Shown piece by piece: positions 1-6,683 of a DNA stretch of 8,759 bases. Made by a program: the position numbers and the translations under genes. The stretch covers positions 1 through 8,759 of the forward strand of contig JAHEHQ010000095.1 in assembly GCA_024644505.1 (NCBI GenBank), written 5' to 3'. Every line of letters starts with the position of its first letter. Positions within the stretch are counted from its first letter, which is position 1. The notes under the pieces were generated by a model. The model worked only from the letters and a program-made list of their open reading frames with translations. It searched no databases and had not been told where the DNA came from. This DNA comes from Gammaproteobacteria bacterium (GTDB lineage Bacteria; Pseudomonadota; Gammaproteobacteria; Chromatiales; Chromatiaceae).

Positions 1-455
1 TTCCGGTTGCCGGGATTGGACTCACTGTTGATACTTGGGTGAATACAGCTTAACAGGCAAGGCCAGGACGTGCCGATTCTTCAATGTTGGCCAAAGGCTT
101 CATAGACCCTACAATCGGCCTTATTATCCGTTTAGGATTCCTTTTGCTATGAACAGCACAGAATCCCTGATTGCGGCCTCACATGAGAATTTCGATCTGA
201 CCTCTCAGTCTGATCAAGAGCGGCTCATGGAATTGACGGAGTGCCTGCTGGCCTCCCAAATCGGGGTCCTGAAACGGATCACCTGCCACCGGAGTTGCAG
301 GAAGCTACGGATGCAGAGCTGGGCGATCCTGCCATTATGCCCCCCGCAGCAGTCCGAGCATGGATCCGGCAGCGTAAGCTGCAGACCGCATAACCACCCA
401 TTCACCGCATTCCTGGCGTCCATATCCACAATTCAGCATCGACCGAATCTAAAAC
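1..455. other. Left-edge stretch without a convincing intact gene
   Basis: No frame here gives a recognisable full-length protein. Two short open stretches reach the left edge and end at 40-42 (frame 1) and 51-53 (frame 3). Either could be the tail of an upstream gene, but they are too short to tell. A possible frameshifted small gene lies at 149-393 and is listed separately. The last 60 bases before the CoA-transferase start contain no obvious Shine-Dalgarno sequence and no strong sigma-70 hexamer pair. One long open frame runs from here into the CoA-transferase gene, but its protein sequence is of shadow type (rich in Pro, Arg, Ser, Cys and His) and I do not accept it as a gene. Confidence 0.5.
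149..393 (+). pseudogene. Possible frameshifted small hypothetical gene
   Basis: An ATG at 149 opens a protein-like N-terminus of about 43 residues (begins MNSTESLIAAS, continues through DQERLMELTECLLASQIGVLKR). It then turns into Cys/Arg/His-rich sequence that no longer looks coding. In the neighbouring frame, from about 280 to the TAA at 391-393, the translation again looks like a real soluble protein (contains LPPELQEATDAELGD and ends AAVRAWIRQRKLQTA). The two halves would join with one single-base frame change somewhere around 250-280, giving a protein of about 80 residues. I do not recognise a family. It could be a decayed gene, a sequencing error, or chance open frames. No clear ribosome-binding site precedes the ATG. 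Confidence 0.25.
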
Positions 456-1541
456 ATGTGCAAACAACCACTTCTTCAGGGATTTCGGGTATTGGATCTC
501 TCCCAATACATACCCGGACCCTATGCAACCCGTCAGCTTGCCGACCTGGGTGCCGATGTCATCAAGATAGAACCTCCCGGCGGCGACCCGATGCGCCATT
601 TCATGTATTCGGAATCCGGTGCAGTCTCACCTTTTTACCGCCATCTCAACCGGGGCAAGCGGGTGCTCAGGCTGGACCTCAAATCAGATGCCGGCACCCG
701 TGGATTTCGAACACTGATCGATGGCGCGGACGTCCTGCTGGAATCCTTCCGTCCCGGTGTCCTGGACCGGCTCGGATTCGGCCGGGAACAGCTTCGGCAG
801 ATCAATGAACGCCTTGTTCACTGCACCCTGTCCGGATTCGGCCAGACCGGCCCCTACCGGCTGCGGGCGGGTCATGATCTCACCTACTGCGCCGTGAGCG
901 GATCGTTGAACCCATCCTGCGGATCAACCGAACCCGTACTGACCTTCCCGCCCCTGGCGGATCACGCCGGTGCCATGCAGGCGGTCAATGCCATCCTGGC
1001 TGCTCTTTTGGGCCGGGAACGAACGGGGCAGGGAAGCATGCTGGACATCAGCCTGTGTGAATCAGCGCTCTCCTGGCAATACCTGGGACTTCAGGACGGA
1101 ACCTCCGGACAGGCGCGTCATATACTCACCGGCGGGGCTGCCTGCTACAACATCTACCGGACCGGGGACCGGCGATTCGTGGCGCTGGCACCCCTGGAGC
1201 ACAAGTTCTGGAAAGCCTTTTGCGATGCGGTGGAACATCCGGAATGGGTGATGCGACAATCCGACCCACTGCCCCAGGAAGCGCTGATCGACCAGGTGCG
1301 GGAGATGTTTGCGTCCCGGCCCCTGGCACATTGGCTGGACGGGCTCAAGGATGTGGACTGCTGTTTCGAACCCGTCCCGCCAACCGAGGAAGTGGCGCAG
1401 CATCCCCAGATAAAATCCCGCGGGATGCTGCACGGAGATGAGCCGTCCTACCCCGCCTGGATAGACGGTAATCCAGTCCCCATTGGGTCAGAGATGGAGG
1501 AAGTGACCGACACTCAGAACACAGTCTGGCACAAGCATTAA
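456..1541 (+). CDS. CaiB/BaiF family III CoA-transferase, racemase-like clade
   Basis: The 361-residue product belongs to the family III CoA-transferase/alpha-methylacyl-CoA racemase fold. It should act in the cytoplasm on an acyl-CoA, either moving CoA between carboxylic acids or epimerising a 2-methylacyl-CoA. The N-terminus carries the family signature (RVLDLSQYIPGPYATRQLADLGADVIKIEPP, roughly residues 11-41). The GFGQTGPY segment is at 127-134, GHDLTY at 139-144, and LADHAG at 167-172. In the family, the Asp of the last motif (D169 here) is the catalytic acid/nucleophile. The preceding His (H140), 29 residues earlier, matches the His/Asp pair of racemases, and true formyl-CoA transferases lack this His. 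Length also fits the racemase clade. The start is fixed by an in-frame TAA at 450-452, but no Shine-Dalgarno is visible. It faces the DUF169 gene across a large palindrome. The substrate cannot be inferred. Confidence 0.92.
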   Translation: MCKQPLLQGFRVLDLSQYIPGPYATRQLADLGADVIKIEPPGGDPMRHFMYSESGAVSPFYRHLNRGKRVLRLDLKSDAGTRGFRTLIDGADVLLESFRPGVLDRLGFGREQLRQINERLVHCTLSGFGQTGPYRLRAGHDLTYCAVSGSLNPSCGSTEPVLTFPPLADHAGAMQAVNAILAALLGRERTGQGSMLDISLCESALSWQYLGLQDGTSGQARHILTGGAACYNIYRTGDRRFVALAPLEHKFWKAFCDAVEHPEWVMRQSDPLPQEALIDQVREMFASRPLAHWLDGLKDVDCCFEPVPPTEEVAQHPQIKSRGMLHGDEPSYPAWIDGNPVPIGSEMEEVTDTQNTVWHKH

Positions 1542-1544
1542 AGC

Positions 1545-1628
1545 GTAGCCTGCGTAGAGCGCAGCGAAATGCGGGTTAAACAGTTCTCGTTTCGAACCCC
1601 GCGTTTCGCTTTGCTCTGCACAGGCTAC
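1545..1628. repeat. REP-like imperfect palindrome between convergent genes, probable bidirectional terminator
   Basis: The left arm (1545-1577, begins GTAGCCTGCGTAGAGCGCAG) pairs with the right arm (1595-1628, ends TGCTCTGCACAGGCTAC) across a 17-base loop. About 28 of 33 positions are complementary, with one extra base in the right arm. In the loop, AAAC and GTTT can extend the stem. Three of the five arm mismatches become G-U wobble pairs in the plus-strand RNA. The core (GTAGCC...GAGCGCAGCGAAA...GGG) resembles dispersed REP-like or miniature elements found in many gammaproteobacterial genomes; that resemblance is from memory. It lies exactly between two stop codons of convergent genes, so it probably also ends transcription from both sides. 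Confidence 0.8.
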
Positions 1629-1632
1629 CTGT

Positions 1633-2421
1633 TTACTGATCCTGCTTCTGAGCCATCTCCTCCCAGATCTCATCCATCCGCAAATAGTGTTTGGGATAGC
1701 TGGGGCTGTATTGCAGAAAGGTCGGAATGGGATAACGCACACCGCCCTTATGGGTGCCCTCCAGGCCTTCCACGATGGTATCCGCCCATTTCCAGGGAAA
1801 GCTGAAGGCCATCTCGTGATCCTGGGTCTGCGAGAACACCCGGTCGCCGTTGCAGGGCAGTATGACTTCCGGCTTGCCGCTCTTCAGGGGAGTGATGATC
1901 TCGTCCACGCAATCCAGCCGGCCGGCAAAGCTCGAATACAGCCTGCCGCCCTCCTTCCAGAGCGCGGCATTAACCAGCCGCATGACCTGGGCACTGTTTC
2001 CATAGATCAGCACCACATCCGGCTCGAAGGCGCAGCGCTGCAGCGGGGCGCTCAGGACACATTCGATCTCCCCGTGCTCCAGTTTTTCCCCCGCCGCTTC
2101 CGTGTTGGCACCGGCTTCCAGACTGGCATTGTACATCTGGTTGCAAAGGTGCCCCTCCTCCATGTAGGTCAACATGGGTCTGAAGCCGAAAGCCGCCGCC
2201 GCTGGGGCGCATGACATATCCTGCTCGGATGTTGCCACGACCCATCCGTAACGACGGCTCATGGCCACAGACTGGCATATGGTCACCTTCAGCCCCATTT
2301 GTGCCGGTCGCTTGACCCGCTCCGGCAGATCTTCACCCGGCTTGACCAGTTTGATGGCAACCGGAAAAGTATCTGAGCGGATATAGTGTGTGAGCGTCTT
2401 ATCCAATTGAGCCGGATCCAT
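1633..2421 (-). CDS. DUF169 family protein
   Basis: The 262-residue product matches the general pattern of DUF169, a family of unknown function found in bacteria and methanogenic archaea. Visible family-like segments are the N-terminal FPVAIKLVKPGEDLPE (residues 19-34), the cysteine-bearing TICQSVAMSRRYGW (47-60), EQDMSCAPAAAAFG (66-79), a VVLIYGNSAQVMRLV stretch (136-150) and LPCNGDRVFSQTQDHEM (178-194). There are seven cysteines (49, 71, 93, 121, 130, 161, 180), which may hint at metal binding, but no classical motif is seen. No signal peptide or membrane segment is visible, so it is probably cytoplasmic. The ATG at 2421 is chosen over an upstream in-frame Met at 2490 because GGAG lies about 8 bases before it and the family homology starts there. 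It is divergent from the EamA transporter and convergent with the CoA-transferase gene. Its role is not known. Confidence 0.85.
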   Translation of the reverse strand: MDPAQLDKTLTHYIRSDTFPVAIKLVKPGEDLPERVKRPAQMGLKVTICQSVAMSRRYGWVVATSEQDMSCAPAAAAFGFRPMLTYMEEGHLCNQMYNASLEAGANTEAAGEKLEHGEIECVLSAPLQRCAFEPDVVLIYGNSAQVMRLVNAALWKEGGRLYSSFAGRLDCVDEIITPLKSGKPEVILPCNGDRVFSQTQDHEMAFSFPWKWADTIVEGLEGTHKGGVRYPIPTFLQYSPSYPKHYLRMDEIWEEMAQKQDQ

Positions 2422-2538
2422 TGATATTCTCCACTTGGGGCTAAAGATTCCAATAGTGCCATTCACAGGGCCTGAAGAAAACAGTTCCACGGCAGGGCAA
2501 TAGCTCTCATTCGGAAACTGGTGTTAACATCCCTCCCC
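2422..2538. promoter_or_regulatory. Divergent intergenic region, DUF169 gene / EamA transporter
   Basis: These 117 bases lie between two divergent starts, so they must carry promoters for both if each is transcribed independently. The minus-strand ribosome-binding site for the DUF169 gene (GGAG) is just right of 2421. I could not find a convincing -35/-10 pair on either strand. A GTTAAC palindrome lies near 2523, inside a possible GTG-initiated extension of the transporter gene. Confidence 0.4.
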
Positions 2539-3417
2539 ATGAACCTGGCACAGCGGTACGGCAACCACAAGGCGGGGGTTATCATCGTTGTGCTGGGTGT
2601 GCTGGTGCTCAGTTTCGATGCCCTGCTGATCCGACTGGCACATGCCGACCCCTGGGACGTGGTGTTCTGGCGCGGTGCACTGATGGGGATTTCGCTTGTA
2701 TTGTTCGCAGCATTGAACCGTAGAATCAGGGTCTTCGCTGCCTTCTTCGAATGCGGTCTGCCTGCCTACTTCACCGCAATACTCCAGGGATTGGGGACAG
2801 CGATGTTCGTTCTGGCCATCAGCAATACCAGTGTGGCCAATACGGTAGTGTTGATTGCCACCGCCCCGCTTTTTGCCGCCATCGCCAGCCATTTTTTCCT
2901 GAAAGAACAGGTGCCCCTGCATACCTGGGCTGCCTGTCTCTTTGTGGTTGTGGGTGTCGCCCTGGTGTTCAGCAGTTCCTTTCAACTTTCCGATGCCATG
3001 GGGAACCTTTTTGCCTTGCTCGCCGCGATGGGACTGGGCGGCAATCTGACCATCCTGCGGCGCCACCCGGAGATGCCCCGGATTCCGCTGGTGGCCGTCA
3101 GCGGTACCATGATTGCATCGATCGCGCTTCCGCTCAGCGCACCGTTGCAGTTGTCGGGTGACAGCTATGTGGTCCTGATTATCATGGGTATGGTACAGAT
3201 GCCCCTGGCATTGATCCTCATCACGTCCGGCACCCGTTACCTGACGTCCCCGGAGGTCAGCCTTTTCCTGCTGCTGGAAACCCTGTTCGGGCCGATCTGG
3301 GTCTGGTTGGTGTTCGGCGAGACCGTATCCTTTCACACCCTCGCCGGAGGCATGATTATCGTTGGTACGCTGGTGGTATACAGCTGGAGGAGTTTTCAAA
3401 TCGCAAAATCAGGATAG
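2539..3417 (+). CDS. EamA/DMT superfamily inner-membrane transporter
   Basis: The 292-residue product is a drug/metabolite transporter-type permease with two tandem EamA repeats and about ten predicted transmembrane helices. The first is VIIVVLGVLVLSFDALLIRLA near residues 14-34, and the C-terminal helix ends near LAGGMIIVGTLVVYSW. EamA hallmarks are the TSVANTVVLIATAPLFAAI stretch at the end of repeat 1, followed by FFLKEQ. The matching segment in repeat 2 is TSPEVSLFLLLETLFGPIWVWLVFGE. Family members usually export metabolites or amino acids, or serve as permeases of unknown substrate, and the substrate here cannot be told. The start is uncertain: ATG at 2539 is taken, but an in-frame GTG at 2521 with GGA five bases upstream would add six residues, and neither has a good Shine-Dalgarno. 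The gene is divergent from DUF169 and ends 37 bases from the convergent radical SAM gene. Confidence 0.9.
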   Translation: MNLAQRYGNHKAGVIIVVLGVLVLSFDALLIRLAHADPWDVVFWRGALMGISLVLFAALNRRIRVFAAFFECGLPAYFTAILQGLGTAMFVLAISNTSVANTVVLIATAPLFAAIASHFFLKEQVPLHTWAACLFVVVGVALVFSSSFQLSDAMGNLFALLAAMGLGGNLTILRRHPEMPRIPLVAVSGTMIASIALPLSAPLQLSGDSYVVLIIMGMVQMPLALILITSGTRYLTSPEVSLFLLLETLFGPIWVWLVFGETVSFHTLAGGMIIVGTLVVYSWRSFQIAKSG

Positions 3418-3439
3418 CGATCCGGCAAGCCCGATCGCT
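3416..3439. terminator. Short hairpin between convergent genes
   Basis: AGCGATC (3416-3422) pairs perfectly with GATCGCT (3433-3439). Inside the 10-base loop, GG and CC can pair past a C-C mismatch around CAAG. The hairpin begins in the stop codon of the EamA gene and sits just before the end of the opposing radical SAM gene. It has no U-tract on the plus strand and only a weak T-rich stretch (TGATTTTG) on the minus strand. Its role as terminator is therefore an inference from position. Confidence 0.4.
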
Positions 3440-3454
3440 GAAATGAAACAGCGC

Positions 3455-4528
3455 CTACAGAAGACGCATCTGCCTGGGATCCGTTGCCGGTTTGATGAAA
3501 TCGCCGCAGTTCAATTCTCCGGAATCCCGGAAAGCGAGTCGCTTCCGGGCAAGCTCGAAACGCTGTGCAATCAGCTCTGCATAGGGACCGCTGCCAATCA
3601 TCCTGCTGCCAAAGCCGGTCTGATTGAGTTCTCCTTTGCGGGTGTCGCGTATCAAATTCAACACCCGTTGCGCCCGATCAGGTACATTAACTTCGAGCCA
3701 CTCGCGGAACAGATCCGCTACTTCCAAGGGCAACCGGAGTAAAATATAGCCTGCACTGACGGCGCCTGCCTCCCGGGCTGCCTTCATAAGCCGCTCCAGT
3801 TCGTTATCCGTGAGCCCGGGAATCACCGGTGCAACCAGCACACCCACGGGAATACCCCTGCGGCTGAGGCGGCGGATCGCCTCCAATCTTCTGAGCGGAG
3901 CCGCGGCCCTGGGCTCCATCCGCCGAGCCAGATCCTTGTCGAGGGTGGTAAGAGAAATCATCACCTGTACCTGCCCTCTCGCCGCCATCGCCTCCAGAAT
4001 ATCCCCATCGCGCTCCACCAGGGCGGACTTGGTCACCAGGGTGAACGGGTGTTCGCAGGCATGCAGCAGTTCCAGAATGCGCCGTGTCAACCGGAGCCGC
4101 TGCTCCACCGGCTGATACGCGTCGGTGACCCCGCCAATGGCAATGGGTGCACATCGATAACCGCCTGCTGCCAGTTCCCGCCGCAAACAGTCTTCCGCGT
4201 CCGGTTTGTAGAACAGCCTGCTCTCGAAATCCAGGCCGGGACTGTACCCCAAAAACGCATGGCCGGGTCGGGCATAACAGTAGATACATCCGTGTTCGCA
4301 GCCGCGATAGGGATTGATGGACCGATCGAAGGGTACATCCGGGGATTCGTTGTAGGAAATCACCGTGCGGCTGTTGTCAACCATCAGGGTGGTTTTCAAT
4401 CTCCGGGGCTCTTCATCGGCAGCCCCCCAGCCATCATCGAAAGACTCCCGGGAAAAGGTGTCGTATCTGTTGTCGGGATTGCTGACGGCACCCCGCCCCC
4501 GCAGGCTGTCGGATCGGTCCTCTTTCAA
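3455..4528 (-). CDS. PA0069-type radical SAM protein (SplB-like)
   Basis: The 357-residue product is a cytoplasmic radical SAM enzyme of the PA0069 type, related in sequence to spore photoproduct lyase. Its own reaction is unknown. The cluster-binding motif CEHGCIYC (Cys 67, 71, 74) has the C-x3-C-x2-C spacing and follows INPYRG, as expected for the family. Further family stretches are AIGGVTDAYQPVEQRLRLTR, PFTLVTKSALVERD, VMISLTTLD, RRMEPRAAAPLRRLEAI, GIPVGVLVAPVIPGL and GYILLRLPLEV. The N-terminal RGRGAVSNPDNRYDTFSRE also matches. No in-frame ATG lies in a sensible place: the nearest upstream one would reach deep into the preceding transporter gene, and the next one downstream would cut off the conserved N-terminus. 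The best start is TTG at 4528, with TGGA about nine bases upstream. This puts it 35 bases after the transporter stop, as third gene of the minus-strand operon. Confidence 0.88.
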   Translation of the reverse strand: MKEDRSDSLRGRGAVSNPDNRYDTFSRESFDDGWGAADEEPRRLKTTLMVDNSRTVISYNESPDVPFDRSINPYRGCEHGCIYCYARPGHAFLGYSPGLDFESRLFYKPDAEDCLRRELAAGGYRCAPIAIGGVTDAYQPVEQRLRLTRRILELLHACEHPFTLVTKSALVERDGDILEAMAARGQVQVMISLTTLDKDLARRMEPRAAAPLRRLEAIRRLSRRGIPVGVLVAPVIPGLTDNELERLMKAAREAGAVSAGYILLRLPLEVADLFREWLEVNVPDRAQRVLNLIRDTRKGELNQTGFGSRMIGSGPYAELIAQRFELARKRLAFRDSGELNCGDFIKPATDPRQMRLL

Positions 4529-4563
4529 ACTGGGATTTCCAGACCAAGGATCATCGAGTCCAC

Positions 4564-5907
4564 CTACAGGTAGCGGAGGTAAACATACAGGGTGGCGATG
4601 ACGATGCTGACCAGCATCAGCGGGAATGCCAGGGCCATGAAGGGCAGAAAGGCAATCCTGTGCCCCGCGCGCTCGGCAAAACCCGCGACGATCAGGTTGG
4701 CACTGGCGCCGATCAATGAACCGTTGCCCCCCAGACATGCCCCGAGGGCCAGGGACCACCACAGGGGCATCAGGTTCTCGGCGCCGCCGAAAGTGGGGGC
4801 CATGGACTCGATCATGGGAATCATGGTGGCCACAAAGGGAATGTTGTCTACGACCGTGGAGGCGATGGACGATACCCAGATAATGGCAATGGCGGTTATC
4901 GTCATGTCACCGCCGGTCAGCTCCAGCACCCAGTTGGCCAATATCTCCAACAGCCCCGCGTGTTCGATTCCGCTCACCACGATAAACAGGCCGACAAAGA
5001 AAAAGATGGTCACCCATTCCACCTCGGCGAACGAGTGATGGACATCCTCGGTCTGCGCTTCGGGCTTTTCGCCCAGATTGTTCAGCAAGAGCAGAATGCC
5101 GGCGCCGAACATGGCGATGGTTGCCGGCTCCAGGCGCAGCGGATGGGCCAGTACGAAGCCTACGACCACCAGCGCCAGAACCGAGAGGGACTTTTTCAAC
5201 AACACCGCATCGGTAATCGCTTCCCGCTCCCGGAACTGCATGACCCGCCGGCGTGCCTCGTCGGTTGACTGGAGCCCTCTTCCCCATAAAAAGTAGATGA
5301 TAATCAAGGTGACCAGCATGATGAGCGGGGTTATTGGCGCCAGATTGAGGAGAAAATCGTTGAACGTGAGGTTGACTGCCGAACCGATCATGATATTGGG
5401 CGGATCACCGATGAGTGTGGCTGTCCCGCCGATGTTGGAGGCGAATATCTCCGCAAACAGGTAAGGATAGGGATTGACCTTAAGTTCCTCGGTTATCAGC
5501 AGGGTGACCGGCGCAATCAGCAGCACCGTGGTCACGTTATCCAGGAGCGCCGAGAATACAGCGGTAACCAGCGACAGCATCAAGAGTATGCCCCAGGGCC
5601 GGGCTTCCACCCGCTTGGCCGACCAGATGGCCACGTACTGGAATACCCCACAGCGCCGTGTAATGGCGACTATCACCATCATACCGGCCAGGAGACCGAG
5701 GGTGTTGAAATCGACGCCCGCCACCGCCTGCTCCTGGTTCAATACCCCCAGGACAATCATCAGGCCGGCACCGAGTCCGGCAACGATGGCGCGGTTTACC
5801 CGCTCCGTTATGATGACGGCATAAGTGAGGACAAACAGGATGGTGGAAACCCAGAACGGATCCCAACCGAATATCACGTGGGAGAGAATCGCTTGCTCGT
5901 CGTGCAT
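4564..5907 (-). CDS. ArsB/NhaD family ion transporter
   Basis: The 447-residue product is an inner-membrane permease of the ion transporter superfamily, in the ArsB/NhaD/P-protein branch, with about 11-12 hydrophobic helices. Both halves show the paired motifs of this fold. Half 1 has ALLDNVTTVLLIAPVT (from about 120) and SNIGGTATLIGDPPNIMIG (157-175). Half 2 has TVVDNIPFVATMIP (351-364) and LGACLGGNGSLIGASANLIVAG (388-409). The DN and G-x-N repeats line the transport path in relatives. A charged cytoplasmic loop (RGLQSTDEARRRVMQFREREA, about 210-230) separates the halves. Relatives exchange Na+ for H+ or move anions such as arsenite or dicarboxylates, so Na+/H+ antiport is the favoured but unproven guess. 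AAGG lies six bases before the ATG. It follows the CBS gene by 13 bases, which suggests functional coupling. Confidence 0.9.
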   Translation of the reverse strand: MHDEQAILSHVIFGWDPFWVSTILFVLTYAVIITERVNRAIVAGLGAGLMIVLGVLNQEQAVAGVDFNTLGLLAGMMVIVAITRRCGVFQYVAIWSAKRVEARPWGILLMLSLVTAVFSALLDNVTTVLLIAPVTLLITEELKVNPYPYLFAEIFASNIGGTATLIGDPPNIMIGSAVNLTFNDFLLNLAPITPLIMLVTLIIIYFLWGRGLQSTDEARRRVMQFREREAITDAVLLKKSLSVLALVVVGFVLAHPLRLEPATIAMFGAGILLLLNNLGEKPEAQTEDVHHSFAEVEWVTIFFFVGLFIVVSGIEHAGLLEILANWVLELTGGDMTITAIAIIWVSSIASTVVDNIPFVATMIPMIESMAPTFGGAENLMPLWWSLALGACLGGNGSLIGASANLIVAGFAERAGHRIAFLPFMALAFPLMLVSIVIATLYVYLRYL

Positions 5908-5920
5908 GTCCGGCCTTGGC

Positions 5921-6463
5921 CTATTGCTTCACGGGGTCCGATTCAAACTCCATTTCCATACAGGTATCCAGGAGCTTGTCCTTCTCGGCGGCGTAGACAT
6001 TGATCACCAGCTTTTCCAATACGTCCCATGCCGAGACCATACCCACCAGCTTTTTTTTCTTCCCCTTGACCACAATGACGGGAAGGCTGGTGTCCTGGCT
6101 CTCATTGAGCAGTTCCAGCACCTCCGGGAAAGGCGTTGAGGGCTTGCAGAAAAGCAGGTTCTTCTTTTTTTCCAGGAAATCGGAAACAGGACGTTGACCG
6201 ATGTCTTCCAGACGCTCGTACAGTTCACCCAGGTCATCGGGCATGAAACTGAGGTCTTTCAGGCCGCGCTCCATCTGGGCTGCCTTGGGGAGCAGCAGAT
6301 GAATCAGGCGCCGGATACCGAATAGCCCCACGAACTGTTCGTTTTCATCCACAACGGGCAGATTCCTGATCTGCTGTGAATGCATGATCTGCAGTGCATC
6401 GCATACCTTGTCGGTCGGCTTGAGCTTTTCGAGGCGGAAGCTCATGATGGTTTCAACAGTCAT
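5921..6463 (-). CDS. Paired CBS-domain protein, first gene of the transporter operon
   Basis: The 180-residue soluble protein has two CBS domains, about residues 1-57 (METIMS-like start, QIRNLPVVDENEQFVGLFGIRRLI) and 92-155 (VSDFLEKKKNLLFC...SLPVIVVKGKKKKLVGMVSAWDVLEKL). A roughly 35-residue acidic/helical linker separates them (MERGLKDLSFMPDDLGELYERLEDIG). CBS pairs form Bateman modules that bind adenosine nucleotides or sense ionic strength and gate a partner. There is no catalytic or membrane domain here. The ATG at 6463 is chosen over an upstream in-frame Met because AAGGA sits about nine bases before it and the CBS fold begins there. Lying 13 bases upstream of the NhaD-like gene, it is a good candidate for that transporter's regulator; this is inference from context. 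Two long adenine runs on the coding strand are noted separately. Confidence 0.88.
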   Translation of the reverse strand: MTVETIMSFRLEKLKPTDKVCDALQIMHSQQIRNLPVVDENEQFVGLFGIRRLIHLLLPKAAQMERGLKDLSFMPDDLGELYERLEDIGQRPVSDFLEKKKNLLFCKPSTPFPEVLELLNESQDTSLPVIVVKGKKKKLVGMVSAWDVLEKLVINVYAAEKDKLLDTCMEMEFESDPVKQ

Positions 6464-6683
6464 CCGAATTATCCTTCCGTTTTGTGTGCATTCTGTGGTT
6501 CGGCACCAGTAAACTCCTGCGCCCGTAACCTCCGACGCATACCATCGCCACAATATCCAATTATAGTTTACCGTTCAAACTGCGAAACACCCTCCGGAGA
6601 CCGAACCGTACAAAGGTTCCAGCGAAAGCGTTAGAGCAAAAAATTGAATACAGCACGGGAAGTTGCCGCGCCCTGACCCCGAA
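6464..6683. promoter_or_regulatory. Divergent control region, CBS/NhaD operon and threonine ammonia-lyase
   Basis: About 220 bases separate the divergent starts. The AAGGA ribosome-binding site of the CBS gene is at the left end (minus strand, about 6473-6477). The region also holds a perfect 8-base palindrome CTCCGGAG (6592-6599), a GAACC/GGTTC inverted repeat with a 7-base loop (6603-6607 and 6615-6619), and an AT-rich patch near 6640. These could be operator sites, but the arms are short. I could not place a confident promoter for the rightward gene. Confidence 0.45.
6560..6588 (-). promoter_or_regulatory. Candidate sigma-70 promoter for the CBS/NhaD/radical SAM operon
   Basis: On the minus strand a perfect -10 hexamer TATAAT lies at 6565-6560. 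With 16-17 base spacing, the -35 position would be TTTCGC or GTTTCG (6582-6588), which is a poor match. Transcription would start near 6553 and leave an untranslated leader of about 90 bases before the CBS start. A weak -35 next to a perfect -10 would fit activator control. Confidence 0.45.

Noticed and set aside
35..808. Open frame of 257 codons overlapping the CoA-transferase start
   Set aside because: Most of it is out of frame with the clear CoA-transferase gene and its translation is low-information (Pro, Arg, Ser, Cys, His-rich). Only the first part (149 to about 280) might be coding.
1545..1628. Palindrome considered as a transposon end, attachment site or CRISPR repeat
   Set aside because: There is a single copy in the window, no flanking target duplication or transposase, and no spacer pattern. 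A REP-like element or terminator fits better.
2524..3399. 291-codon open frame antisense to the EamA transporter gene
   Set aside because: The translation is rich in His, Gln, Gly and Glu with no fold-like pattern, typical of the antisense of a membrane protein gene. The plus-strand product is a clear EamA permease.
3362..3742. 126-codon open frame on the plus strand after the EamA gene
   Set aside because: It is almost entirely antisense to the radical SAM gene's C-terminal part and has no recognisable motif.
4529..4762. N-terminal extension of the radical SAM gene into the transporter gene
   Set aside because: The 78 extra residues are Arg, Gly, Pro and Cys-rich, overlap the transporter C-terminus in another frame, and have no counterpart in the family.
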